Source: an uncultured Agathobaculum sp.
GTDB lineage: Bacteria > Bacillota > Clostridia > Oscillospirales > Butyricicoccaceae
Assembly (NCBI GenBank): GCA_944384725.1
Contig: CALWUJ010000002.1
Coordinates: 78,437-142,436 of the forward strand
Reading direction: 5' to 3'
DNA: 64,000 bases
Part shown: piece after piece, positions 38,797 through 47,221 of the stretch
Layout: each line of letters opens with the position of its first letter
How positions within the stretch are numbered: the first letter of the stretch is position 1
Position numbers and translations under genes: made by a program
The notes under the pieces: model-generated
What the model was told of the DNA's origin: nothing
Databases searched by the model: none
What the model saw: only the letters and a program-made list of their open reading frames with translations

Positions 38797-41250
38797 TTGA
38801 CGGAACAGATTTGTGCGGTTGCCGTGGATGCGGCGACCTACGCCATCGACAAGCTGTACTCTTACCGTGTGCCGGACGAGCTGCGGGAACAGGTGCTGAT
38901 CGGCACCCGTGTTCTCGTGCCGTTCGGCTTTGGCAATAAACGGGCGGAAGCGGTCGTGCTCGCGTTCCGGGAGGACGCGGGCGGGATGAAGCTCAAGCCC
39001 ATTATTGAGGTGCTGGACGACACGCCCATTTTGACCGCGCAGCAGCTCAAACTCGCCGCATGGATGCGGGAGCGGCTGTACTGCACGTTTTTCGACTGTG
39101 TGCGTGTCATGCTGCCCGCGGGATTATGGTTCAAGCGAAACGAGACATATACATTGTCGCCCGATGCCGACCTTGCCGCGCTGCGGCAGCGGGAGGGCGA
39201 CGAGGGGCGCGTGCTTTCTCTGTTCGACCAGCCGGGACAGACGCTTGCAGTGTCCGACATTCGGCAGCGACTGGGCGGCAAAAGCGTTACCCGTGTGCTG
39301 GATGCGCTGACAGGCGAGGGTGTGCTGATTTATCACAGCAATACCGTGCAGAAATCGGGCGATAAGACCGAGAAAATGCTCGCACTCGATATGGAAACGG
39401 ACGAGGCGATGGCGCGCATCGGCCGCCGCAGTCCGGCACGGCTGGATGTGGTTTCCGTCCTTGCGGACGGCGGCTGGATGAGCCAGAAAGAGCTGGTGTA
39501 CATGACGGGCGTGACCGACGCAGCGCTGCGCGACATGGTCAAAAAAGGCATGCTGCGCGCACGGCAGGAGGAACGCCTGCGCACACCGGATTTTTCCGAG
39601 GTGCCGCCTGCACCGCAGCCGGTACTCAGTGCGCAGCAGCAACAGGCGTATGACGGCCTTGCCGCATTGATGGACGAGGATGCGCCGCGTGCGGCGCTGC
39701 TGTTTGGCGTGACCGGCAGCGGCAAAACACAGGTGTATCTCAAACTGATTGCGCACGCGCTTGAGCAGGGCAAAAGCGCAATCGTGCTTGTGCCTGAGAT
39801 TGGACTGACGCCGCAGGTCATGCGGCAGTTCGCCGCGCAGTTCGGTGACAAGGTTGCTGTATTGCACTCGGCACTGTCCGCTGGCGAGCGGTATGACAGC
39901 TTCAAAAAGATCAAATCCGGCCGCGCGCGCGTCGTGATCGGCACGCGTTCGGCAGTGTTTGCGCCGGTTGAGCGTCTCGGGGTGCTCATCCTCGACGAGG
40001 AACAGGACGGCGCATATAAATCCGAGCAGTCCCCGCGCTATCACGCGCGCGACGTAGCGAAATACCGCGCCGCACACGAAGGTGCACTGCTCGTGCTCGG
40101 CTCTGCGACCCCATCGGTCGAGACATATTATGGAGCAAAACAGGGCAAATATCCGGTGTTTTCGCTCACCGAGCGGTTTATGGGAACCAGCCTGCCGGAG
40201 GTGCAGATTGCAGATTTGCGCGGACAGGCGCGCGAAGGGCGCAGCGGCGTGATCGGTCAGCAGCTCGAAAGTGAGCTGATCGACACACTGAACCGCGGCA
40301 AACAGGCGATTTTGTTTCTCAACCGGCGTGGCAACAGCCGTGTGATCGGCTGTGCGCTGTGCGGCTGGGTGCCGGAATGTCCGTCATGCTCCACCAGTAT
40401 GACCTATCATTCCGCGTCCGGCCGCGCTATGTGCCACTATTGCGGGGCATCGGTTAAAATCACAGGCACCTGCCCGATTTGCGGCGGGACGAGCCTGTTT
40501 ACCGAAACACCCGGCACGCAGAAGGTCGAACAGGAACTGCATGAGAAATTTCCGTCTGCGCGTGTTTTACGCATGGACGCGGACACCATGACCACCAAGG
40601 GCGCGCACGAAAAGCTGCTGACGCAGTTTGCCAAAGGCGGTGCGGATATCCTGCTGGGTACCCAGATGGTGACCAAAGGGCTGGATTTCGAAAATGTCAC
40701 GCTCGTCGGCGTGCTGGACGCAGACCAAAGCCTGTACGCGCAGGACTACCGCGCGCGGGAGCGCACGTTTTCGCTCATCACGCAGGTGGTCGGGCGCGCA
40801 GGGCGACGGTTCGATACAGGCAAAGCGATCATTCAGACATACAGCCCGTCGCATCCGGTCATCCTGACCGCCGCGCGTCAGGACTACGAAGCGTTTTATG
40901 AGCGTGAGATGGAGACAAGGCAGGCGCTGCAATGTCCGCCCGTCTGTGACCTGACTGTGCTGACTGCGGTGGGCGAGGTCGAGCAGCAGGTGCTGGCAAG
41001 TCTGCTTTCCCTCAAAAACCGCCTGCAAAGCCTGATGGAAGGACAGTATGCGGATGTGAAAGCGCCCGTGCTCGGCCCTGCGGCGGCGCAGGTGGTCAAG
41101 GTCATGGGACGATACCGCTATCACCTGACCATGCGTGCGCAAAACACCGCGCGCTGGCGCGCATTGGTCGCCGGAGTCATGCGGGAGTTTTTGCGGGACA
41201 GCAAAAACCGTGGTGTGACCGTGTTTGCGGACGAAAATCCCGACCTATAA
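38797..41250 (+). CDS. priA: Primosomal helicase PriA
   Basis: An 817-residue replication-restart helicase. Order: 3'-DNA-binding domain (about 1-105), winged helix, helicase with Walker A FGVTGSGKTQVYL and DEEQDGAYKSEQSPRYHARD, a zinc-binding insert with paired CxxC (CALCGWVPECPSC, CHYCGA, CPICGG), and the C-terminal helicase lobe with GTQMVTKGLDFENVTLVGVL. It starts at TTG 38797 behind GAAAGGAG; no ATG is available near the start. Confidence 0.95.
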   Translation: MTEQICAVAVDAATYAIDKLYSYRVPDELREQVLIGTRVLVPFGFGNKRAEAVVLAFREDAGGMKLKPIIEVLDDTPILTAQQLKLAAWMRERLYCTFFDCVRVMLPAGLWFKRNETYTLSPDADLAALRQREGDEGRVLSLFDQPGQTLAVSDIRQRLGGKSVTRVLDALTGEGVLIYHSNTVQKSGDKTEKMLALDMETDEAMARIGRRSPARLDVVSVLADGGWMSQKELVYMTGVTDAALRDMVKKGMLRARQEERLRTPDFSEVPPAPQPVLSAQQQQAYDGLAALMDEDAPRAALLFGVTGSGKTQVYLKLIAHALEQGKSAIVLVPEIGLTPQVMRQFAAQFGDKVAVLHSALSAGERYDSFKKIKSGRARVVIGTRSAVFAPVERLGVLILDEEQDGAYKSEQSPRYHARDVAKYRAAHEGALLVLGSATPSVETYYGAKQGKYPVFSLTERFMGTSLPEVQIADLRGQAREGRSGVIGQQLESELIDTLNRGKQAILFLNRRGNSRVIGCALCGWVPECPSCSTSMTYHSASGRAMCHYCGASVKITGTCPICGGTSLFTETPGTQKVEQELHEKFPSARVLRMDADTMTTKGAHEKLLTQFAKGGADILLGTQMVTKGLDFENVTLVGVLDADQSLYAQDYRARERTFSLITQVVGRAGRRFDTGKAIIQTYSPSHPVILTAARQDYEAFYEREMETRQALQCPPVCDLTVLTAVGEVEQQVLASLLSLKNRLQSLMEGQYADVKAPVLGPAAAQVVKVMGRYRYHLTMRAQNTARWRALVAGVMREFLRDSKNRGVTVFADENPDL

Positions 41251-41267
41251 GGCGCGGAGGATGGAAT

Positions 41268-41870
41268 ATGGAAGGACAATTTGTGATCCGGCGGGCGGCG
41301 GCAGAGGACGCGGCTGCGCTGCTGGAAATATACCAGCCGTACATTACGGATACGGTCATTACATTTGAATATGATGTACCGACGGTAGACGAATTTGCTG
41401 CGCGCATCACGGATACGCTTACGGATTTTCCGTATTTGGTATGCGAGTGGGACGGAAAACCAGTCGGTTACGCTTACGCGCACCACATTCGTGAGCGCGC
41501 GGCGTATGATTGGGCGGTGGAGCTGTCGATTTATCTTTCACCCATGGCACAGGGGAAAGGTGTGGGCACAGCGCTGTATCAGTGCCTGATCGACTTGCTG
41601 GAGATACAGAACATACGCATTTTGTATGGCTGCGTCACACTGCCGAATGAAAAAAGCCGCCGTCTGCACGAAAAGCTGGGCTTTGTGCTCACGGGCGTGT
41701 GGCACGGCTCAGGTTGGAAGTTCGAGCGCTGGCACGACGTAGGTTGGTTTGAAAAGCGTTTGGGCGAGGATGGGCCGGCACAGCCGGTTGTGCTGTTTCC
41801 GGCGCTTGACGAGGAGAAAATACAGGAATGTTTGTGCCGATATACGGCAATGCTGAAGATGGAGGACTGA
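41268..41870 (+). CDS. GNAT-family N-acetyltransferase
   Basis: A 200-residue GNAT enzyme resembling phosphinothricin/methionine-sulfoximine acetyltransferases: RRAAAEDAAALLEIYQPYI at the start, IYLSPMAQGKGVGTALYQCL as the acetyl-CoA loop, and HEKLGFVLTGVWHGSGWKF at the end. The substrate is probably a small amine or amino-acid analogue. It sits between priA and def, where other Firmicutes usually have no gene, and appears to be an insertion into the conserved series. The last ~30 residues have no counterpart in the family. Confidence 0.85.
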   Translation: MEGQFVIRRAAAEDAAALLEIYQPYITDTVITFEYDVPTVDEFAARITDTLTDFPYLVCEWDGKPVGYAYAHHIRERAAYDWAVELSIYLSPMAQGKGVGTALYQCLIDLLEIQNIRILYGCVTLPNEKSRRLHEKLGFVLTGVWHGSGWKFERWHDVGWFEKRLGEDGPAQPVVLFPALDEEKIQECLCRYTAMLKMED

Positions 41871-41876
41871 ACTGAC

Positions 41877-42377
41877 ATGGCACTTCGTAAAATCTTGACA
41901 GAGGGTGATGAGCAACTGCTCAAGCACAGCCGCAAGGTGGAAAAATTCGACGCGCGTTTGCATACACTGCTCGACGATATGCGCGAGACACTGGAAAATT
42001 CGGGCGGCGTTGGTCTTGCTGCGCCGCAGGTCGGCATTCTGCGCCGCGTGGTTGTGCTGCTCGACGTGAACACTGAGCCGGAAGAGATGGTCGAGCTGGT
42101 CAACCCGGAGGTGATCGAGACGCGCGGTGCGGAGCGCGTGGTCGAGGGCTGCCTGTCTGTGCCGGGCGTGTATGGGTATGTCACCCGTCCGACTTGGGCG
42201 AAGATTCGCGCGCAGGACCGCGACGGCAACTGGTTCGAGCGCGAGGGCGAGGGAATTGTGGCGCAGTGCTTCTGCCACGAAACCGAGCATCTCGACGGCC
42301 ACCTGTTCACCGAAAAGGTGGAAGAATATGTCGACCCGGAGGACTTGCAGCAGGACGATGAGGGCGATGCGGAATGA
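41877..42377 (+). CDS. def: Peptide deformylase
   Basis: A 166-residue metalloenzyme that removes the formyl group from nascent proteins. All three motifs are present: GVGLAAPQVG, EGCLSVPG and the metal-binding HETEH in CFCHETEHLDGHLF. Its stop overlaps the start of fmt by 4 bp (ATGA). The last ~15 residues are acidic. Confidence 0.96.
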   Translation: MALRKILTEGDEQLLKHSRKVEKFDARLHTLLDDMRETLENSGGVGLAAPQVGILRRVVVLLDVNTEPEEMVELVNPEVIETRGAERVVEGCLSVPGVYGYVTRPTWAKIRAQDRDGNWFEREGEGIVAQCFCHETEHLDGHLFTEKVEEYVDPEDLQQDDEGDAE

Positions 42378-43306
42378 AAATCGTATTCATGGGCACGCCG
42401 GATTTCGCCGTGCCGAGCTTGCAGGCGCTCCTCGATGCGGGGCATGAGGTGTGCGCGGTTTACACCCAGCCCGACAAGCCGCAGGGCCGTAAGCAGATTT
42501 TGACCGCGCCGCCGGTGAAAACGCTGGCGCTCGAGCATAATATCCCGGTTTATCAGCCGCAGACCCTCAAAAACGAGGAGGAACAGGCGCAGCTGCGTGC
42601 GCTTGCGCCTGAGGTCATCATTGTTGTGGCGTATGGCAAGCTGCTGCCGAAGGCGGTGCTGGACATTCCACCGCGCGGCTGCATCAACGTTCACGGTTCG
42701 CTGCTGCCGCGCTGGCGCGGCGCGGCACCGATCCAGTGGTCGGTGATCGCGGGTGATGAAAAAGCAGGCGTGACGACTATGCAGATGGCCGAGGGGCTGG
42801 ACACGGGCGACATGTTGCTCACCTATGAAACCGAAGTCGGCGCACGGGAGACCGCGGGCGAGCTGTTTGACCGGCTCGCGCAGGCGGGCGCGGAACTTCT
42901 GGTGCGCACACTCGTCGAACTCGACAGCATTACCCCAATACCGCAGGACGACAGTCAGAGCTGCTATGCGTACATGCTGGATAAGCAGATGGCAGTGATC
43001 GACTGGACGAAGTCCGCGCACGAGATCGACTGCCTGATCCGCGGGCTGAACCCGTGGCCGGTGGCGCTGACCACGCTGGATGGAGCGCGGCTTAAGGTCT
43101 ATGCGGCGCAGCCGGTGGACGGCAAGGGCAAGCCGGGCGAGGTGCTGGTGAGCGACGCGAAAAAGGGGCTGATTGTGGCGTGCGGCGCGGGGGCGCTTGC
43201 ACTCGAAGAGATTCAACTGGTCGGCGGCAAACGCATGAAGAGCGCGGATTTTCTGCGCGGCCATGCGGTGGAGAAAGCAACCGTTTTGGGTGAATCAAAG
43301 GAGTAA
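42374..43306 (+). CDS. fmt: Methionyl-tRNA formyltransferase
   Basis: A 310-residue enzyme that formylates initiator Met-tRNA. It has MKIVFMGTPDFAVPSLQALL at the start, the catalytic stretch CINVHGSLLPRWRGAAPIQW and MQMAEGLDTGDML, and a C-terminal tRNA-binding domain. It is coupled to def. Confidence 0.96.
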   Translation: MKIVFMGTPDFAVPSLQALLDAGHEVCAVYTQPDKPQGRKQILTAPPVKTLALEHNIPVYQPQTLKNEEEQAQLRALAPEVIIVVAYGKLLPKAVLDIPPRGCINVHGSLLPRWRGAAPIQWSVIAGDEKAGVTTMQMAEGLDTGDMLLTYETEVGARETAGELFDRLAQAGAELLVRTLVELDSITPIPQDDSQSCYAYMLDKQMAVIDWTKSAHEIDCLIRGLNPWPVALTTLDGARLKVYAAQPVDGKGKPGEVLVSDAKKGLIVACGAGALALEEIQLVGGKRMKSADFLRGHAVEKATVLGESKE

Positions 43307-43309
43307 ACT

Positions 43310-44017
43310 ATGCCTTATTTTGGTTATTACGGCATTGACATGTATTATATCGTGCTGGTGGTTCCGTGCATTATTCTGGCGTTCTGGGCGCAGAGCAAGG
43401 TCAAAAGCACATTTGGTAAATACTCGCAGGTGTTCAATCGTCGCGGCATGAGCGGCGCACAGGCTGCAGAGGCTGTGCTGCGGGCAAATGGTGTGAACGG
43501 CGTGCGCATTGAGCGCGTGTCCGGCCGTTTGACCGACCATTTCGACCCGCGCAGCAATGTGATCCGGCTGTCGGACGCTGTTTATGACTCGACCTCGGTC
43601 GCGTCGGTCGGCGTGGCGGCGCACGAGGCAGGACATGCCGTGCAGCATGCGGTCGGTTATTTCCCGATCCGGCTGCGTTCGGCCATCATCCCGCTGACGC
43701 AGTTCGGCTCCATGGCGGCGTTCCCGCTGATTCTGGCAGGTATTTTCCTCAATTCCGAGGCGTTTATCAACATCGGTATTCTGGCGTTCGCGCTGTCGAC
43801 CCTGTTTCAGTTGGTGACGCTGCCGGTCGAGTTGGATGCGTCACGCCGCGCGCTGGCGGCTATCCGTGAACGCAATCTGCTCTATGAAGACGAATATCCG
43901 ATGGCGAAAAAAACACTGACCGCCGCCGCGATGACCTATGTGGCCGCGCTGGCGTTATCGCTCGCGCAGCTTTTGCGACTGCTGCTGATTTTTGGAGGAC
44001 GGAGAAACGATGACTGA
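43310..44017 (+). CDS. YugP-like zinc metallopeptidase, membrane
   Basis: A 235-residue membrane protein with the zinc site HEAGH in GVAAHEAGHAVQHAVGY. An N-terminal helix (YYIVLVVPCIILAFW) and three further hydrophobic segments place it in the YugP/DUF2268-like neutral zinc metallopeptidase group. Its substrate is unknown. It lies in the fmt-rsmB interval, its usual place in Clostridia, and overlaps rsmB by 8 bp. Confidence 0.87.
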   Translation: MPYFGYYGIDMYYIVLVVPCIILAFWAQSKVKSTFGKYSQVFNRRGMSGAQAAEAVLRANGVNGVRIERVSGRLTDHFDPRSNVIRLSDAVYDSTSVASVGVAAHEAGHAVQHAVGYFPIRLRSAIIPLTQFGSMAAFPLILAGIFLNSEAFINIGILAFALSTLFQLVTLPVELDASRRALAAIRERNLLYEDEYPMAKKTLTAAAMTYVAALALSLAQLLRLLLIFGGRRNDD

Positions 44018-45362
44018 CAAACGCCCGCGCACGGCGCGCGAAGCCGCAGCCTTTGCGCTGTTTGCGATGGAGGAGGACGGCGCGTGGTCGGACGGCGCGC
44101 TGCATCAGTGCCTTGCCCGCGCTGCGCTTGAAAGCCGTGACGCGGCGCTGGCTTCCCGGCTGGTATACGGCACGGTGCAGAACGAAATGCTGCTTGACTG
44201 GTATCTGCGGCACTTTTCGAGCGTGCGGCTCAAGAAAATCGCACCGCGCGTGCGTATTTGTCTGCGTATGGGACTGTATCAGCTGATTTTGATGGATAAA
44301 ATCCCGCCGCACGCCGCAGTTGCGGAGACGGTGGAACTGGTGCGGCGGTACTGCCGCGCGGACGGGCGTACGGTTTCGTTTGCGAACGCCGTGCTGCGGC
44401 ATGCGGCGGACGCGGTACAGAACGGCAGCCTACCCGTGCTCGACTGCCCGGACAAGGAAAGCTACTACGCGCTGCGGTACAGCCACCCGGAATGGCTGGT
44501 GCGGCTGTGGTCCGAGCAGTTCGGTCAGAAAATGGCCGAAAAGCTGTGTCAGGCGGACAACGCGGACACGCCGGTGTCCGTGCGGGTCAATCTGTTGAAG
44601 ACCACGACCGAGGCTGCGCGCGCTGCGCTCGAAAACGCGGGGATGACCGTGCAGGTGCATCCGGCATTCGACGATATTCTGCTCTGCACCGGCGGGGACG
44701 CGGCGGTAACGCCTGCATTTCAGGCGGGTGAGATCACCGTGCAGGACGCGGCGAGCGCGCTCGCGGCTGCGGTGGCCGACCCCAAACCGGGCGACACGGT
44801 GCTGGACTGCTGCGCGGCGCCCGGCGGTAAGAGCTTTGCCATGGCCGGACGCATGCAGGGGCGCGGCAGCGTGACCTCGTGCGACATTTACGAACATAAG
44901 CTGAACCGCATTCGCGAGGGCGCGCAGCGGTTGGGACTTTCGAACATCCAGACCGCTTTGCAGGATGCTTCCGCCCCGCGAGACGAGTGGAAAGGCATGG
45001 CAGACGTGGTGCTGTGCGACGTGCCCTGTTCGGGACTGGGCATCATCCGCAAAAAGCCCGAAATTCGTTATAAAGATCCGACGGAACTCGAAAATCTGCC
45101 CGCTTTGCAGGCGAAGATCCTGCAAAACTGCGCGCAGTACGTCAAAGACGGCGGCACGCTGGTCTATTCGACCTGTACGATCTTGCAGCGCGAGAATGAG
45201 GACATTGTCCGCGCATTTCTGGCCGCAAACCCCGATTTTGAGGCTGTGCCGTGGGAGCATAATGTATGCGGTTCGCGCGAGGACGGCATGGTGACGCTCC
45301 TGCCGCCTGTACATCAGACCGACGGCTTTTTTATCGCTAAACTAAGGAAGAAGAACACATGA
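44010..45362 (+). CDS. rsmB: 16S rRNA (cytosine(967)-C5)-methyltransferase
   Basis: A 450-residue enzyme. A NusB-like RNA-binding domain (about 1-135) precedes a SAM-dependent methyltransferase with VLDCCAAPGGKSFAMAGRM, DVPCSGLGIIRKKPEI and the catalytic Cys in YSTCTILQRENE. ATG 44010 follows GGAGGACGGAG. The adjacent rlmN overlaps its stop (ATGA). Confidence 0.95.
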   Translation: MTDKRPRTAREAAAFALFAMEEDGAWSDGALHQCLARAALESRDAALASRLVYGTVQNEMLLDWYLRHFSSVRLKKIAPRVRICLRMGLYQLILMDKIPPHAAVAETVELVRRYCRADGRTVSFANAVLRHAADAVQNGSLPVLDCPDKESYYALRYSHPEWLVRLWSEQFGQKMAEKLCQADNADTPVSVRVNLLKTTTEAARAALENAGMTVQVHPAFDDILLCTGGDAAVTPAFQAGEITVQDAASALAAAVADPKPGDTVLDCCAAPGGKSFAMAGRMQGRGSVTSCDIYEHKLNRIREGAQRLGLSNIQTALQDASAPRDEWKGMADVVLCDVPCSGLGIIRKKPEIRYKDPTELENLPALQAKILQNCAQYVKDGGTLVYSTCTILQRENEDIVRAFLAANPDFEAVPWEHNVCGSREDGMVTLLPPVHQTDGFFIAKLRKKNT

Positions 45363-46393
45363 CAGAGATCAAGTCCCTGACAATCGAAGAACTCAAGGCG
45401 GAACTTGCCCAGATGGGTGAAAAGCCCTTCCGCGCGGGACAGATCTTCAAATGGCTCCACCAAGGGGTAGAGTCCTTTGAAGAGATGTCCAACCTGTCCA
45501 AAGACCTGCGCGCGCGTCTCGCCGAGCGGTTTATTCTGACCGTGCCGCAGGTGGCGCGCAAGCAGGTTAGCCAAGTGGACGGCACGGTGAAATACTTGTG
45601 GCGGCTGCGGGACGGCGACTGCGTTGAGTCAGTACTCATGCACTACGAACACGGCGTGTCGGTCTGCGTATCCACGCAGGTGGGCTGTCGGATGGGGTGC
45701 AAGTTCTGCGCATCCGGCTTAAATGGCCTGAAACGCCACCTGTCCGCGGGGGAAATCCTTGACGAAGTTCTGTTTATGCAAAAGGACAGCGGTGAGACGG
45801 TTTCCAACATCGTGCTGATGGGAACGGGTGAGCCGCTTGACAACTATGACAACGTGCTCAAATTCCTCCATCTGGTCAGCTGCCCGGAGGGTGTGAACAT
45901 CGGACAGCGGCATATTTCCTTGTCAACAAGCGGAATTGCTGATAAAATAGAGAAGTTAGCTGGAGAAAAATTGCAGATCACTCTGTCGGTGTCCCTGCAT
46001 GCGCCGGATGACGAAACGCGCTCATCCATTATGCCGGTAAACGACGCCTATCCGGTCGATCGGCTGATGCGCGCCTGTCGGTATTATTTTGACACGACCG
46101 GGCGACGCATTTCCTATGAGTACATGATGGCGCGCGATAAGACCGACCGCCCGTGGCAGGCGGAAAAGCTGTCTTCGCTCCTGCGTGGCAGACCCGCGCA
46201 TGTGAATCTCATTCCGCTCAACGAGGTGGCGGAAAGCCCGCTGCGGCCTTCGCGGCCGGAAGCGGTTCGACGTTTTCAACAGGCGCTCGAGAAGCGCGGC
46301 GTGACTGCAACTGTGCGCCGGCGGCTCGGCCCGGATATTGATGCGGCCTGTGGCCAGCTGCGTCGCAGAGAACTGCAAAAACAGCAGAATTAA
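45359..46393 (+). CDS. rlmN: Dual-specificity 23S rRNA/tRNA adenine-C2 methyltransferase RlmN
   Basis: A 344-residue radical-SAM enzyme that methylates A2503 of 23S rRNA and A37 of some tRNAs. The cluster motif is CxxxCxxC in VGCRMGCKFCASG; GTGEPLDNYDNV and the LSTSGI block follow, and the methyl-carrying Cys is expected near the C-terminus (IDAACGQLRR). Coupled to rsmB by 4 bp. Confidence 0.96.
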   Translation: MTEIKSLTIEELKAELAQMGEKPFRAGQIFKWLHQGVESFEEMSNLSKDLRARLAERFILTVPQVARKQVSQVDGTVKYLWRLRDGDCVESVLMHYEHGVSVCVSTQVGCRMGCKFCASGLNGLKRHLSAGEILDEVLFMQKDSGETVSNIVLMGTGEPLDNYDNVLKFLHLVSCPEGVNIGQRHISLSTSGIADKIEKLAGEKLQITLSVSLHAPDDETRSSIMPVNDAYPVDRLMRACRYYFDTTGRRISYEYMMARDKTDRPWQAEKLSSLLRGRPAHVNLIPLNEVAESPLRPSRPEAVRRFQQALEKRGVTATVRRRLGPDIDAACGQLRRRELQKQQN

Positions 46394-46462
46394 AGCCGGT
46401 TTCACCGAAACCGGATACCCGAATGGGAGATATCATCCTTACAAGACACTGGAGGTGTTCCT

Positions 46463-47215
46463 ATGGAATGGTTTGGCTTGACGGACAGAGGCCGTGTGCG
46501 CCCGACCAATCAGGATATCTATCAAATTGAAGCGCGGGAGGAGAACGATACCGCGCTGCTCGTCGTGTGTGACGGCATGGGCGGTGCAAACGCGGGCAAT
46601 GTAGCCAGCCGTTTTGCCGCGCAGTCGTTTGTGGAGTATGCGCGCGGCATGCTGGACCGTGAACTGGACGCTGCAAAGCGGCAGGCGCTGCTGACGCATG
46701 CGCTCGTACAGGCGAACGACACGGTGTTTTCGCTTGCCGGACGGCAGCCTGAATTCCGCGGTATGGGCACGACACTGGTTGCAGCACTTGTACAGGGCGA
46801 TCAGGTGACCGTGCTGAACGTTGGAGACAGCCGCGCCTACTTATTCGACGGCTCGTGCCTGCACCAGCTGACCGAGGATCACTCCTATGTCGAGGAGATG
46901 CGCCGACAGGGTCGCATCACCGAGGCGGACGCTCGCACCCATCCGCAAAAGAATCTGATCACCCGCGCGGTCGGTGTCGAGCCGGATGTGGACGGCGATC
47001 TGTTTGAAGCACGGCTCGCGCCGGGCGAGATGCTGCTGCTGTGTTCGGACGGCCTGACCGGCATGGTGGAGGATGAGAAAATCGCGCAGACATTGAAAGA
47101 TGCCAAAACGCTCGCACTGGCGGGCGATGCGCTGCTGACCCTTGCGCTGGAGGGCGGCGGCCGCGATAATATCACGGTTGCGCTGTTCACCCGCGGCGCG
47201 GAAGAGGAGGCGTAA
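46463..47215 (+). CDS. prpC: PP2C-type protein phosphatase (PrpC/Stp)
   Basis: A 250-residue metal-dependent Ser/Thr phosphatase. Metal-binding motifs are DRGRVRPTNQD, LVVCDGMGGANAG, LNVGDSRAYLFDG and LCSDGLTGMV, ending with GGRDNITVAL. It reverses phosphorylation by the PASTA kinase encoded 6 bp downstream. GGAGGTG precedes ATG 46463. A stable CCGGTTTC/GAAACCGG hairpin lies upstream (46396-46414). Confidence 0.95.
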   Translation: MEWFGLTDRGRVRPTNQDIYQIEAREENDTALLVVCDGMGGANAGNVASRFAAQSFVEYARGMLDRELDAAKRQALLTHALVQANDTVFSLAGRQPEFRGMGTTLVAALVQGDQVTVLNVGDSRAYLFDGSCLHQLTEDHSYVEEMRRQGRITEADARTHPQKNLITRAVGVEPDVDGDLFEARLAPGEMLLLCSDGLTGMVEDEKIAQTLKDAKTLALAGDALLTLALEGGGRDNITVALFTRGAEEEA

Positions 47216-47221
47216 CCCCCT

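Noticed and set aside
46396-46414. CCGGTTTC/GAAACCGG hairpin as terminator between rlmN and prpC
   Set aside because: There is no T tract and the genes are usually co-transcribed; it may only be an internal mRNA structure.
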